Part shown: one piece after another, positions 1 through 8,740 of the stretch
How positions within the stretch are numbered: position 1 is the stretch's first letter
How the letters are laid out: each line of letters opens with the position of its first letter
Assembly (NCBI RefSeq): GCF_023073355.1
Contig: NZ_JADPJI010000002.1
Span: forward strand, 682,001-746,000
Source: Bradyrhizobium sp. 199
Lineage (GTDB): Bacteria > Pseudomonadota > Alphaproteobacteria > Rhizobiales > Xanthobacteraceae
Direction of reading: 5' to 3'
Length of the DNA: 64,000 nt
The notes under the pieces: model-generated
Database searches by the model: none
Seen by the model: the letters and a program-made list of their open reading frames with translations, nothing else
What the model was told of the DNA's origin: nothing
Translations under genes and position numbers: made by a program

Positions 1-1506
1 ATCGAGTATCATCCGGCCTATCGCGAGTTGGAGAATGCAGCGTTCGGCGAATTCGGCATCCATGCGCTCTCGCTCCGCAAGGGCATCATGGGCTGGCCGG
101 ACAAATACCCTGTCGTGGCCAAACACGCTTTCACCTTCCTGTTCAACCAGACCGAATTCGGCATGGGCTGTCCGATCAACGTCACCGACGGTTGCGCCAA
201 GCTGCTGGCGAATTTCGGCAGCGAGGCGCTGAAGGCGAAATATCTCGACGGCCTGACCTCGACCGACATGAGCAAGCTGACGCAGGGCGGCCAGTTCATG
301 ACCGAGAAGGAGGGCGGCTCCGATGTCGGCACGCTGACGACGCGAGCGGTGCAGGAGGGCGATCATTGGCGCCTCACTGGCGAAAAATGGTTCTGCTCGA
401 ATGCCGATGCCAAGGTCGTGATGCTGCTGGCCCGGCCCGAAGGCGCCGGCCCCGGCACGCGCGGCGTCGGCCTGTTCCTGATGCCGCGCTTCCTCGACGA
501 CGGCTCGCAGAACCACTACCGGATCGTCCGTCTCAAGGACAAGCTCGGGACACGTTCGATGGCCTCCGGCGAGATCAAGCTGGAAGGCGCGATCGCCTAC
601 GCCGTCGGCAAGCTTGACCGGGGCTTCGTGCAGATGGCCGAGATGGTGAACTCGTCGCGGCTCTCCAACGGCGTCAAGTCCACCGCGCTGATGCGCCGCG
701 CCTATCATGACGGGATGACGGTCGCGACCAACCGTGTCGTGTTCGGCCAGCGCATCATCGACCTGCCGCTCGGCCGACGGCAGATGCTGAAAATCATGCT
801 GCCGGTCGAGCAAGCGCTGTCGATGAGCTTTCTCACGGCCGATGCGCTCGATCGCGCCGAAGCCGGCAGCCAGGATGCGGCAGCGCTGTTGCGCATCCTC
901 ACCCCGACGCTGAAATTCCGCGCCACGCGCGATGCCCGGAAGGTCTGCGGCGATGCGCTCGAGATGCGCGGCGGCATCGGCTATATCGAGGAGTTCGCCA
1001 CGGCCCGCCTGCTGCGCGATGCGCATCTCGGCTCGGTCTGGGAAGGCACCGGCAACATCGTCGCCATCGATGCACTGCGACGCGCGGTCGGCCGTCACGG
1101 CGCCGAATCCGCGCTAACGGCCGATCTGCACGCCCGGCTCGACGACAGCGCCTCCGTGCCGCAGGCCTGGCGCGACCGTTTGCGCGGTCTGGTCGACCGC
1201 GCCGTCGGCTTCGCACGCGAAGTGGCGGGCAACGCCGACAACGAGTCCGATGCGCGGCGTGCCACCAGCCTGCTCTATCATGTCGCAAGCGCGGTCGCGC
1301 TCGCCTGGGAGGCGCACCGTATCGACGAGATGCGCGGCGATGCGCGCCGGCTGCTTTTGTCGCGGCTGGTGGTTGATCACCGGGTGTCAGCGAGCGATCC
1401 GTTCCGGCTCACGGAAAATGTCGTGCAGCAAGAGATCGCGGCGCTGCTGCTCGGCGATCGCGCCGCAGGCATGAGCGAGGTTGGCGAACTGGTCCTGGCG
1501 GCGTAG
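1..1506 (+). CDS. Acyl-CoA dehydrogenase, AidB-like (5' end outside window)
   Basis: FAD-dependent acyl-CoA dehydrogenase, a cytosolic enzyme family that oxidises acyl-CoA thioesters between C-alpha and C-beta. The frame is open from base 1, so the N-terminus lies left of the window; the in-frame TTG at 28 is not a convincing start. About 500 residues are visible. Recognisable are FMTEKEGGSDV (bases 298-330), WRLTGEKWFCSNADA, the FAD-contact stretch CGDALEMRGGIGYIEEF, and SVWEGTGN, whose Glu sits where acyl-CoA dehydrogenases keep the catalytic base. The long C-terminal helical part after that motif fits the AidB branch rather than short-chain enzymes. The alcohol dehydrogenase gene follows after 45 bp on the same strand, so the two are probably cotranscribed. 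The substrate cannot be read from the sequence. Confidence 0.9.
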   Translation: MEYHPAYRELENAAFGEFGIHALSLRKGIMGWPDKYPVVAKHAFTFLFNQTEFGMGCPINVTDGCAKLLANFGSEALKAKYLDGLTSTDMSKLTQGGQFMTEKEGGSDVGTLTTRAVQEGDHWRLTGEKWFCSNADAKVVMLLARPEGAGPGTRGVGLFLMPRFLDDGSQNHYRIVRLKDKLGTRSMASGEIKLEGAIAYAVGKLDRGFVQMAEMVNSSRLSNGVKSTALMRRAYHDGMTVATNRVVFGQRIIDLPLGRRQMLKIMLPVEQALSMSFLTADALDRAEAGSQDAAALLRILTPTLKFRATRDARKVCGDALEMRGGIGYIEEFATARLLRDAHLGSVWEGTGNIVAIDALRRAVGRHGAESALTADLHARLDDSASVPQAWRDRLRGLVDRAVGFAREVAGNADNESDARRATSLLYHVASAVALAWEAHRIDEMRGDARRLLLSRLVVDHRVSASDPFRLTENVVQQEIAALLLGDRAAGMSEVGELVLAA

Positions 1507-1551
1507 GCTGCTGCCACGCTCAAACCAAAGAAGCGCGATAGGGAGTGCTCG

Positions 1552-2640
1552 ATGAAGGCCGCCGTCCTCTACGAAGTCAACCAGCCGCTGGTCATCGAGG
1601 ATGTCAGCCTGCCGAAGCCGGGGCCACGCGAAGTGCTGATCCGCACGGCGGTCGCCGGGCTCTGTCATTCCGACCTGCACTTCATGGAAGGGCTCTACCC
1701 GCATCCGCTGCCGGCGGTGCTCGGCCACGAGTCAGCCGGCATCGTCGAGCAGGTCGGCTCCGACGTCACTTACGTCAAGCCGGGCGACCATGTCGTGACT
1801 TGCCTTTCGGTCTTTTGCGGCACTTGCGACAACTGCACCACGGGCCGTACTGTGCTCTGCACCGACACCACCGTGAAGTTGCTGCCGGGCGTCTCCAACC
1901 GGATGCAATGGTCGAGGCCCGAGAAGCTGCACCAGTTCCTCAATCTCTCGTCCTTCGCCGAGCAGATGCTCGTGCACGAAAATGCGATCGTCAAAATCCG
2001 GAAGGAGATGCCGCTCGATCTCGCCGCGCTGATCGGCTGCGGCGTCATCACAGGCTACGGCGCGGTGGTGAACACCGCCAAGGTGACGGCCGGCGAGACC
2101 GTCGCCGTGATCGGCTGCGGCGGCGTCGGTATGGCCGCGATCAACGGTGCGCAGATCGCAGGCGCCGGCCGCATCATCGCCATCGACACCAATCCGGCAA
2201 AGCTCCAGCTCGCAACCAAGCTGGGCGCGACCGACATCATCAATCCCGCCGACGGCGACGTCGTGAAGCAAGTGCGCGACCTCACCAATGGCGGCGTGCA
2301 TCATTCCTTCGAGGTGCTCGGCCGCAAGGAAACCGCGGAGCAGGCGTTCGCCATGCTCGCCTCCGGCGGTACCGCCACCATCGTCGGCATGATTCCGTTC
2401 GGCCAGAAGATCGAGCTGCACGGCTTCGACTTCCTGCGCGAGCGCAAGATCCAGGGCTCCTCGATGGGCTCGAACCACTTTCGCGTCGACATGCCGCGGC
2501 TGGTCGATTTCTACCTGCGGGGACGGCTGCACCTGGAAGACTGGATCTCGGCCAAGCTGAAGCTGAGCGAGATCAACGACGGCTTTGCCAACATGAAAGC
2601 CGGCAAGACGCTGCGCAGCGTGATCATGTTTGACAGTTGA
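1552..2640 (+). CDS. Zinc-dependent alcohol dehydrogenase (MDR family)
   Basis: Medium-chain NAD(P)-dependent alcohol dehydrogenase, 362 residues, the usual family length. Catalytic zinc ligands are visible as Cys38 (GLCHSD) and His59-Glu60 (GHES), with a third Cys near residue 164 (IGCGV). A structural zinc site is present at Cys89, Cys92, Cys95 and Cys103. The Rossmann motif GCGGVG is followed by an Asp in AIDTNP, which favours NAD over NADP. The start is ATG at 1552, with the purine stretch AGGGAG about 7 bases upstream. It follows the acyl-CoA dehydrogenase closely, which suggests a shared role in oxidising an alcohol or aldehyde to an acyl intermediate. The substrate is unknown. A G+C-rich hairpin lies directly downstream. 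Confidence 0.92.
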   Translation: MKAAVLYEVNQPLVIEDVSLPKPGPREVLIRTAVAGLCHSDLHFMEGLYPHPLPAVLGHESAGIVEQVGSDVTYVKPGDHVVTCLSVFCGTCDNCTTGRTVLCTDTTVKLLPGVSNRMQWSRPEKLHQFLNLSSFAEQMLVHENAIVKIRKEMPLDLAALIGCGVITGYGAVVNTAKVTAGETVAVIGCGGVGMAAINGAQIAGAGRIIAIDTNPAKLQLATKLGATDIINPADGDVVKQVRDLTNGGVHHSFEVLGRKETAEQAFAMLASGGTATIVGMIPFGQKIELHGFDFLRERKIQGSSMGSNHFRVDMPRLVDFYLRGRLHLEDWISAKLKLSEINDGFANMKAGKTLRSVIMFDS

Positions 2641-2650
2641 GCGCTTTCAC

Positions 2651-2673
2651 CTCTCCCCGCATTGCGGGGAGAG
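2651..2673. terminator. Hairpin between convergent genes
   Basis: Perfect inverted repeat with 10-bp arms (CTCTCCCCGC / GCGGGGAGAG) and a 3-base loop. It lies between the stop codons of the alcohol dehydrogenase and the convergent SnoaL-like gene. There is no T tract, so intrinsic termination is uncertain. The same CTCTCCCC-type hairpin recurs between another convergent pair at 11231-11256. Confidence 0.5.
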
Positions 2674-2680
2674 ATGAAAA

Positions 2681-2706
2681 CCTCACCGCGACACCTCACC
2701 GCGACA
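2681..2706. repeat. 13-bp tandem duplication
   Basis: The unit CCTCACCGCGACA occurs twice in a row (2681-2693 and 2694-2706). The second copy contains the stop codon of the minus-strand gene at 2696-3049, so the gene end and its immediate downstream sequence are duplicated. This looks like recent replication slippage. Confidence 0.7.
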
Positions 2707-3049
2707 CGTGGGCCGATACCGCGAGCCATCTGCCGTTCAGCTTCGCCCAGCAATCGGTATACCGTCCCGTAGCCTGCTGCCCGTCCGCCGTGGTGTAGCT
2801 CGTCGCTGCATGAATGATCGCGAAGTCGCCCATGATGCGGATGACGACGTCGTGCTCATGTAAATTGCGGATCGCGATCGGCCGCGCCGTTTGCTGGAGG
2901 AAGGCTGCGCGGTCGACCAGCGTCTTGTCGGGATTGGAACAGTAGAACTCCGGCGCCAGGATTTCGTCGAAACGCTCGACGTCGCGGTTCTGCACGGCGG
3001 CGACGTAGTCGCGGTTGAGTGCGGTGAGTTGATCGAGGTCGTTTCTCAT
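2696..3049 (-). CDS. SnoaL-like / NTF2-fold protein
   Basis: Small 117-residue protein with the alpha+beta cone pattern of nuclear-transport-factor-2-like domains. The N-terminal helix contains Leu/Asp/Tyr residues (RDYVAAVQNRDVERFDEILA). It is followed by APEFYCSNPD and a C-terminal strand series ending GRYTDCWAKLNGRWLAVSAHVSR. Members of this fold include ketosteroid isomerase-like enzymes and polyketide cyclases, but also many proteins without known activity, and no catalytic residue can be assigned here. The start is ATG at 3049, preceded by GGAAGGAACACC. It converges on the alcohol dehydrogenase gene. Confidence 0.75.
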   Translation of the reverse strand: MRNDLDQLTALNRDYVAAVQNRDVERFDEILAPEFYCSNPDKTLVDRAAFLQQTARPIAIRNLHEHDVVIRIMGDFAIIHAATSYTTADGQQATGRYTDCWAKLNGRWLAVSAHVSR

Positions 3050-3065
3050 GGTGTTCCTTCCTCCC

Positions 3066-3180
3066 TGTCACTGCGAGGAGCTCGCGACAGATTGTGCAGC
3101 AATTTGCGCTGATGCGACCAAGCACTCCAGATGGTTCCGCGGCGACAGTCTGGATTGCTTCGCTGGCGCTCGCAATGACG
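3066..3180. repeat. Palindromic intergenic repeat, family A (degenerate left arm)
   Basis: The right half reads GACAGTCTGGATTGCTTCG then CTCGCAATGAC, the reverse complement of the family A arm seen at 8741-8826, 14659-14738 and 45947-46029. The left half (GTCACTGCGAGGAGC) is diverged. It lies between the SnoaL-like gene and the amidase gene. Confidence 0.7.
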
Positions 3181-3191
3181 CGCGGCGAAAG

Positions 3192-4664
3192 CTAATCGTC
3201 AAACATCTTTGGCGGCACGAACCCGCCGAGCTCGCGCTCGATCAGCTCGGCGAGTTTGAGCGGCGTGCGGTCCTCGAGGAAGGGCCCGATGATTTGCACG
3301 CCCACCGGCAGGCCGTCCTTCGACAAACCGAGCGGAATAGCCGTTGCCGGCAGGCCGGTCAGGGTGGCGATGCCGGGCCAGGCAAGCTGGTCCGGATAGG
3401 CAAAGTCCTTGCCGTCGATGTTGATCCGGCGCGCCTCCTGCTGGGGCGAATGATCATGCGGATAAGCCGGCGTGGGCATGATCGGGCAGATCACCGCGTC
3501 GAATGTCCTGAACAAGTGCCGCCATTGCGCGCGCAGGCCGGCGCGAGCGCCCTCGTCGAACACCCAGGCCTGATGTGTGCTGGTCATGCCGCGCAGCCGC
3601 TCGGCAGACAGGCTCTTGTCCTCTGGCGAGAGCTGCGCCGCCCCGGCACGCGCGCCGGCGAGAATGTCCGGCGGAAGGAAGGCGCCGAGAAAGCCCATCA
3701 GCATGCGCATGTAGAGGCGAGAGGCCTCCGTGAAGTCGGGAAACAGCGGGCTTACGCGGGCTATGCTTGCACCTGCGCGCGACAGTTGTTCCGCCAGCTG
3801 CTCAATCCCGCTGCGAATGTCGGCATTCGCAGGCAGCAACGGATGGTTGTCGATCACCAGAACGCGGAAATCCTTCAGCGCGCGGTGTCGCGCCTCTGGC
3901 AGCGCGAGCTTGTATCCGATGCCCAGATCCAACGGATCGGGGCCTGCCATCACGTCCAGGAGCAGGGACAGATCTGCTGCACTCCGCGCCATCGGACCGA
4001 TCACTGCCATATCGCGCTCCATCGGGATGGCTGGGAATGGCGGCGGCGTGTGGCCACGTGTTGGACAGAGATTGTAGGTCGGCTTGTGCGCATAGACCCC
4101 GCAATGGAAGGCGGGGACGCGCAGCGAGCCGCCGATGTCGGACCCGAGCGAGAGCGGTCCGTAGCCTGCTGCGAGCGCTGCAGACGAGCCGCCCGACGAG
4201 CCACCAGGCGTGCGGCCGAGATCGAATGGATTGTTGGTCGTGCCGTAGATTTCGTTGTAGCTCTGCCAATCCCCGAGCCCAACGGGAACGTTGGTTTTGC
4301 CGAGGATAACGCCGCCCGCGTTCTTCACCCGGGTGATCGACAGCGCGTCCTCCGCCGGCTTGAAATCCTTCTGCGGCGTCCAGCCCCAGGTCGTGGGCAG
4401 GCCGGCGACGTTGTAGGATTCCTTCACCGTGATGGGCAGGCCGAGCAGCGGTTTGCGCTCGCCGCGCGCCAATGCGGCGTCCGCCTCGCGCGCGGCGCCA
4501 AGCGCGCGATCAAAGTCCCGGACGCAGATCGCATTGACCTTGCCGTCGTGACGTTCGATGCGGTCGATCGCATCCTGGGTGAGCTCGACCGCGGAGACCT
4601 TCTTTGCGGTCAACGCGGCCGACAGCTCGACCGCGCTCTTGAAACTCCATTGCGATTTGGCCAC
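3192..4664 (-). CDS. Amidase (amidase-signature family)
   Basis: Serine amidohydrolase of the amidase-signature family, about 490 residues. The Ser-cisSer-Lys triad is visible: Lys in LPITVKES near residue 81, the cis-Ser in the Gly/Ser-rich TPGGSSGGSS near 156, and the nucleophile in GSDIGGSLR near 180. The family hydrolyses amides, carbamates or tRNA-linked amides. The GatA role is unlikely because no gatB or gatC lies nearby, so a stand-alone amidase is more likely. I chose the GTG at 4664 because AGGAG lies 6 bases upstream of it. The ATG at 4721 would add 19 residues without a ribosome site. The substrate is not predictable. Confidence 0.9.
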   Translation of the reverse strand: MAKSQWSFKSAVELSAALTAKKVSAVELTQDAIDRIERHDGKVNAICVRDFDRALGAAREADAALARGERKPLLGLPITVKESYNVAGLPTTWGWTPQKDFKPAEDALSITRVKNAGGVILGKTNVPVGLGDWQSYNEIYGTTNNPFDLGRTPGGSSGGSSAALAAGYGPLSLGSDIGGSLRVPAFHCGVYAHKPTYNLCPTRGHTPPPFPAIPMERDMAVIGPMARSAADLSLLLDVMAGPDPLDLGIGYKLALPEARHRALKDFRVLVIDNHPLLPANADIRSGIEQLAEQLSRAGASIARVSPLFPDFTEASRLYMRMLMGFLGAFLPPDILAGARAGAAQLSPEDKSLSAERLRGMTSTHQAWVFDEGARAGLRAQWRHLFRTFDAVICPIMPTPAYPHDHSPQQEARRINIDGKDFAYPDQLAWPGIATLTGLPATAIPLGLSKDGLPVGVQIIGPFLEDRTPLKLAELIERELGGFVPPKMFDD

Positions 4665-4805
4665 GGCATGCTCCTGGTCATATTGCCGGAGGATGATGCG
4701 CAGTTTGGCCGAACCTCGCAACCGCCGTTTGACGTGTCAGCTATGTCTCCGAACACCTGTCAGTGATCTGTCCCGGCTAAATACTTCACGGGGCATGACA
4801 GCGAC

Positions 4806-5777
4806 CTACGCCGCTCCGATCAAGATGCCCACCGCCAGCACGATCGCGCCGCCGAGCACGATCTGGAACACGGCCTGGAGGAATGGCGTGTCCATGTAGC
4901 GTGAGCGGATAAAAGCGATCGCCCACAACTCGAAGAACACGACGATTCCGGCGATTCCCGTCGCGATCCAGAATGCGTTCGGCCAGCGATCCGGGACGAG
5001 ATAGGGCAGAGTGTGTCCAAGCCCGCCGAGCGTCGTCATCAAGCCGCAGGTGAGTCCGCGCAGCCAGGGCGAGCCGCGGCCGGTCAGCGAGCCGTCGTCC
5101 GACAGTGCTTCTGCAAAGCCCATGCTAATGCCGGCGCCGATGGAGGCGGCAAGACCGACCAGAAACGTTTGCCAGTTCTGATGCGTGGCGAAGGCCGCGG
5201 CAAACAGCGGCGCCAGCGTCGAAACCGAGCCGTCCATCAGACCTGCGAGGCCGGGCTGCACATACTGCAGCACGAACATGCGGCGGTTGGTGCGATCCTC
5301 CTCGGCGCGGACGTCGGAACTCAGGATCTCGCCGGTCAGCTTTGCGGCGGTCTCCTCGTGACCTTTCTCGGCTTCGGCGAGATCGCCGAGCAGGCGGCGC
5401 ACGCCGACGTCCTCGGCCTGTTCGGCGGCCTTCACGTAGAAGCGCTCCGCCTGCATCTCCATGGTCTCGACTTCCCTGCGGATGGCATCGAGCGACAGGT
5501 TCTTGGTCAGCCAGACGGGGCGGCGGCGCAGGAATCCCTTGACGTCCTCGCGGCGGATTGGCGGCAGATGCGGGCCGAAGCGCTGCTCATACAATTCCAG
5601 CAACATGTGCCGGTGGCCGCGCTCCTCCTCGGCCATCTGCTCGAACAGCTTTGCCGAGTCCGGATAGCGCTCCTTCAGGTCCTCGGCGAAGCTCATGTAG
5701 ATGCGGCTGTCCTCCTCTTCGGAGGAGATCGCGACCGCAAGCACCTCGCGCTCGGTCAGATCGGCAAAATTCTTCAC
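4806..5777 (-). CDS. mbfA: Membrane-bound ferritin-like iron exporter MbfA
   Basis: The 323-residue protein joins an N-terminal di-iron ferritin/rubrerythrin-like domain (about residues 1-150) to a C-terminal VIT1/CCC1-type membrane domain (about 175-323). The ferritin part shows the helix motifs [15 protein letters not shown] (ExxH), QAERFY and EAEKGH (second ExxH). The membrane part begins around [15 protein letters not shown] and has several hydrophobic helices. MbfA proteins of Bradyrhizobium and Agrobacterium export iron at the inner membrane and are repressed by Irr when iron is scarce. The start is GTG at 5777. The ribosome site is weak (AGGG 8 bases upstream). A perfect Irr-box palindrome lies just upstream, which supports the name. 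Confidence 0.93.
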   Translation of the reverse strand: MKNFADLTEREVLAVAISSEEEDSRIYMSFAEDLKERYPDSAKLFEQMAEEERGHRHMLLELYEQRFGPHLPPIRREDVKGFLRRRPVWLTKNLSLDAIRREVETMEMQAERFYVKAAEQAEDVGVRRLLGDLAEAEKGHEETAAKLTGEILSSDVRAEEDRTNRRMFVLQYVQPGLAGLMDGSVSTLAPLFAAAFATHQNWQTFLVGLAASIGAGISMGFAEALSDDGSLTGRGSPWLRGLTCGLMTTLGGLGHTLPYLVPDRWPNAFWIATGIAGIVVFFELWAIAFIRSRYMDTPFLQAVFQIVLGGAIVLAVGILIGAA

Positions 5778-5787
5778 AGCAGCCCTG

Positions 5788-5822
5788 TCTATATAGTTTA
5801 GAATAATTCTAAACTATATAGA
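5788..5822 (-). promoter_or_regulatory. Irr box (iron control element) in a 35-bp perfect palindrome
   Basis: The core TTTAGAA-TAA-TTCTAAA (5797-5813) equals the published iron control element consensus TTTAGAA-N3-TTCTAAA. The symmetry extends to 16-bp arms, covering 5788-5822. It overlaps the predicted mbfA promoter and start site, as expected for repression by Irr. Confidence 0.9.
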
Positions 5823-5843
5823 GCGCCGAAGTTTCCGGGTCAA
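5815..5843 (-). promoter_or_regulatory. Predicted mbfA promoter
   Basis: On the minus strand TTGACC (5838-5843) and TATATA (5815-5820) are separated by exactly 17 bp, a good sigma-70 type pair. The -10 hexamer lies inside the outer arm of the Irr-box palindrome and transcription would start near 5808, in the centre of the box. Confidence 0.7.
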
Positions 5844-5844
5844 A

Positions 5845-6990
5845 TCACGCGCGGCTCTTCGCAAGGAAATCCAGCAGCAGACGGCTCACCTCGGCCGGCT
5901 GCTCCTGCTGCACCCAATGACCGGCGCCGTCGACGAGATGGCAGCCGAGCAGCGTCGTGCAGGTCCGCGCCTGCATCGCTTCGAACACGCCGGGACGCTG
6001 GTAGGTGCCCCAATCCTGCTTGCCCGAGATGAAGCAGGAGGGCACGTCGATGCTGCGGCCGGAGAACAATTGCAGTTCAGGGTGGAAAGCGCCTGAGGTG
6101 CCGCAGCGATACCATTGCAAGCCGCCCTGGAATCCGGTGCGGCCATATTCGGCGCTGTAGTAAGCGAGCTCCCGGTCCGGCAGCCATTGGTTGGCTGCGA
6201 TCGCAGCCGGCGACGGCATTTCCTTGGCGACTGTCTGCGCCATCGTCTCATTCAGGTCCATCACATAGTAGGTCGGCAGCTTTGCCAGCTCGTTCGCCGA
6301 CCACGATGCCAGCGGAGTGGGCTTGTTGTCGGTCCAGTCCGCGCTTTTGTGATGATAATAGGCGCGCAGGAAATCATGCACGCCCTGCGGCGCGCGGTGC
6401 ATGTCGGCGTTCGCCGCGCGCGTCGCGTAGTACCATTGATAATGTTTTCGCGGCTGCGGCAGCGCGGCGAGCTCGCGATGTACGGGGTCTTCGGCGGGGG
6501 GCTTTGCCGGCGTGTCGACGGTGCCAAACGGCAGCGGCGGCGGTCCGCCGAACGGCGCGCTCATCATCGTCACCGAACGAAACACGTCAGGCCGTATCAA
6601 GGCGCACCAGGATGCAACCGGGCTGCCGAAATCATGCCCGACCACGTCGACTTGCCTGTAACCGAACGCTGACACCAGGGCGAGCGCATCGCGCACCAGG
6701 TTGAGGAGCGAGAACGGCGCGAGATCGCCGTCGTAGTCCGCGGTCCACCCCGTGGTCCGTCCGTAGCCGCGTTGGTCCGGCGCGATCACGTGATAGCCGG
6801 CCGCGGCGAGCGTCGGCATCACCTTGCGCCAGGAGAAAGCCAGCTCCGGAAAGCCATGCAGCAGCAGGATGCAGGACCGGCCCGGGGTCTCGAAGCCGGC
6901 CTCGAGCACATGCATGCGCAGGCCGTTGATGCCGTCGACATAACGCGAGCGGATGCCGGCGGGGAGCGGAATGTCCGGGAGATCGGCCAT
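5845..6990 (-). CDS. Alpha/beta hydrolase, epoxide-hydrolase-like
   Basis: 381-residue alpha/beta-hydrolase. The oxyanion-side motif HGFPELAFSWR (about residue 45) and the nucleophile elbow VVGHDFGSPV (Asp, about residue 118) are those of epoxide hydrolases and haloalkane dehalogenase relatives. The C-terminal GAGHWVQQEQP supplies the catalytic His. A long variable cap lies between them. Family members open epoxides or hydrolyse C-X bonds; the natural substrate here is unknown. The predicted mbfA promoter begins 2 bp from its stop codon, so mbfA is transcribed independently. The start is ATG at 6990, with GGAAACATC upstream. Confidence 0.85.
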   Translation of the reverse strand: MADLPDIPLPAGIRSRYVDGINGLRMHVLEAGFETPGRSCILLLHGFPELAFSWRKVMPTLAAAGYHVIAPDQRGYGRTTGWTADYDGDLAPFSLLNLVRDALALVSAFGYRQVDVVGHDFGSPVASWCALIRPDVFRSVTMMSAPFGGPPPLPFGTVDTPAKPPAEDPVHRELAALPQPRKHYQWYYATRAANADMHRAPQGVHDFLRAYYHHKSADWTDNKPTPLASWSANELAKLPTYYVMDLNETMAQTVAKEMPSPAAIAANQWLPDRELAYYSAEYGRTGFQGGLQWYRCGTSGAFHPELQLFSGRSIDVPSCFISGKQDWGTYQRPGVFEAMQARTCTTLLGCHLVDGAGHWVQQEQPAEVSRLLLDFLAKSRA

Positions 6991-7000
6991 GATGTTTCCT

Positions 7001-7090
7001 CGTCATGGCCGGGCTTGTCCCGGCCATCCACGTTCTTTGTTGCCGTGGATTGTAAGAACGTGGATGCCCGGGACAAGCACGGGCATGACG
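7001..7090. repeat. Palindromic intergenic repeat, family C
   Basis: Two inverted arms, beginning CGTCATGGCCGGGCTTGTCC (7001-7020) and ending in its reverse complement near 7090 (GGGACAAGC..GGGCATGACG). Inside them is a second pair, CCACGTTCT / AGAACGTGG. The whole element can fold into a long hairpin. It separates the alpha/beta hydrolase and MBL genes. Confidence 0.75.
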
Positions 7091-7117
7091 AAAACCGAGA
7101 GCGTTGATCGCGATGCG

Positions 7118-7987
7118 TTAAACCGCCGCGCACACGAACGCGTTGCCCTTGCGCCGGATCTTGCCGACCGACGGCGAGGGGAAATGCGCGGTGCAGCACA
7201 GCGTGTCGGTGTCGCAATAGCGTTCGAGGAAGCCGCGGCGCGTCGTCGCCGCCCTGGCGGGATCGACGTCGAACTTGATCGACAGCTCCGGATAGAGCGT
7301 CTGCAACGGCGAGTGCATCAGGTCGCCCGAGAACACCGCGTCGTCCTTGCCGCGGCCCATCGTAATGGCGATATGGCCCGGCGTATGGCCGGGCGTCGGC
7401 AGGATGCGGACGTGGTCGCCGATCTGATGATCATTGCCGACGAGCTCGTGGCGTTTCGCCTCGACCACCGGCAGCACGCTGTCGGCAAAGGGTGGGATCT
7501 CCGCTTTCGCATTCTGCGCGAACCAGTGATCGTATTCCTGCCTGGCGAACAAATAGCGCGCCTTGGGGAAGGTCGGCACCCAGCGGCCGTTCTCCAGCCG
7601 CGTGTTCCAGCCGACATGGTCGACATGCAGATGCGTGCACATCACGAAGTCGATGTCGTCGACCGAGAACCCAGCGGCGTTCAACGCGTGCAAATAAGTG
7701 TCGTCGGTCTTCATGTTCCACTTGGGGCGTTGCGGCCGCGGCTTGTCGTTGCCGATGCAGCTGTCGATCAAAATGGTGTGGTGCGGCGTCTTCACCACAT
7801 AGGACTGGAAGCACAGCAGCAGGACATCCTGCTCGTCCAGCGCCTTCGCTTCGCGCATCCATGCGCGGTTCTCGGCAAGCACGTCGCTCGTCAGTCCCGG
7901 CAGCATCTCCAGCGCTGGGACGAACGAGGTTTCCTGCTCGATGACGCGATGGATGGTGAGATCGCCGACCGAGAATTTGAGGCTCAT
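7118..7987 (-). CDS. MBL-fold metallo-hydrolase (lactonase-like)
   Basis: 289-residue metallo-beta-lactamase-fold hydrolase. The dinuclear zinc motif THLHVDHVGW (HxHxDH) is complete, and further ligands appear in PTPGHTPGH and FSGDLMH. The family includes acyl-homoserine-lactone lactonases, quorum-quenching enzymes and many uncharacterised hydrolases. The start is ATG at 7987 with GGGAG upstream. An extension to 8062 would translate the intergenic repeat at 8007-8095 and is rejected. The gene at 9772-10635 is a close paralogue: both carry CTHLHVDHVGWNT and GRWVPTFPKARY. The two paralogues flank a GST and an FAH-family gene on the same strand. Confidence 0.88.
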   Translation of the reverse strand: MSLKFSVGDLTIHRVIEQETSFVPALEMLPGLTSDVLAENRAWMREAKALDEQDVLLLCFQSYVVKTPHHTILIDSCIGNDKPRPQRPKWNMKTDDTYLHALNAAGFSVDDIDFVMCTHLHVDHVGWNTRLENGRWVPTFPKARYLFARQEYDHWFAQNAKAEIPPFADSVLPVVEAKRHELVGNDHQIGDHVRILPTPGHTPGHIAITMGRGKDDAVFSGDLMHSPLQTLYPELSIKFDVDPARAATTRRGFLERYCDTDTLCCTAHFPSPSVGKIRRKGNAFVCAAV

Positions 7988-8006
7988 GAGAACTCCCGCG
8001 ATTACA

Positions 8007-8095
8007 GCACGATCCGGAAAAGTGTGCTGCGGCTTTCCGACAAGATCATGCTCAAACAACAAGCCTAAAGCGCGATGATCTTCATCGCGTTTTAG
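8007..8095. repeat. Palindromic intergenic repeat, family B
   Basis: Contains CGATCCGGAAAAGTG, then GCGGCTTTCCGACAAGATCATGC, spread over 8007-8053, and a second small palindrome AAAGCGCGATGA..TCATCGCGTTTT to 8095. Related copies are at 12177-12252, 25207-25310 and 33299-33347. Confidence 0.75.
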
Positions 8096-8703
8096 CCGGC
8101 CGGCGGCACCGAGATCTTGACCGAGGGCCGCTCCAGCATCTTCTGGTGGAAGGCGTCAAGCTTCGGGTGGGCCTTGCGCCAGCCGCAATCGGCGAAGCGG
8201 AAGTCGGCATAGCCGAGCACGCAAACGAGGCCGATCTGCGAGATATCGAACGGGCCGTCCAGGACCTCAGGCATGTTCTCGAACCGCGCCATGCCGGTCC
8301 AGGCCCGGTTCCAGTGATCGTCGGACCATGCCTGCCATTGCAAGCCTTGCGGCCGCACCATCTTCTCGTAGCGGCACAGCAGCATGGAATCGAGCATGCC
8401 GTTGATCAGGGAATGATTGGTCTTGGCCTTCCAGCGCCGCGGGCCGTAATCCGGGACCAGGCTGCCGCCGGCCATCTCGTTGAGATATTCGACGATGACG
8501 TAGGAGTCCAAGATGACGTCGCCGTCATTGGTAATCAGCACCGGCAGCTTCTTCAGCGGCGTGATCTTCGAATAGTCCTCGTTGGCCGTGCCCGGCGCGA
8601 CGGTCGCGGGCGTGAGCTCGATTTTGTCGATCAGCCCAAGCTCGATCGCAGCGATGCGCACCTTGCGGGCGAAGGGCGAGGCGGGGGAGAAGGTGAGCTT
8701 CAT
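8092..8703 (-). CDS. Glutathione S-transferase family protein
   Basis: 203 residues with an N-terminal thioredoxin-like domain (FSPASPFARKVRIAAIELGL; cis-Pro in KKLPVLITNDG; the glutathione-binding acidic-Ser pair replaced by LDSYVIVEYL) and an all-helical C-terminal domain. Members conjugate glutathione or isomerise and reduce small electrophiles in the cytosol. Ser in the SPF motif near residue 8 is the likely active residue. The start is ATG at 8703. It sits between an MBL hydrolase and an FAH-family enzyme. A maleylpyruvate-isomerase-like role in ring-cleavage metabolism is possible but is inference only. Confidence 0.85.
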   Translation of the reverse strand: MKLTFSPASPFARKVRIAAIELGLIDKIELTPATVAPGTANEDYSKITPLKKLPVLITNDGDVILDSYVIVEYLNEMAGGSLVPDYGPRRWKAKTNHSLINGMLDSMLLCRYEKMVRPQGLQWQAWSDDHWNRAWTGMARFENMPEVLDGPFDISQIGLVCVLGYADFRFADCGWRKAHPKLDAFHQKMLERPSVKISVPPAG

Positions 8704-8740
8704 GGCGGAATGTCCTACGGGGTGACCGGCAATTGGTTTC

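Noticed and set aside
3048..4766. 572-codon plus-strand frame opposite the amidase gene
   Set aside because: It is antisense to a gene with a complete amidase signature; the product is low-complexity Arg/Ala-rich and resembles no family.
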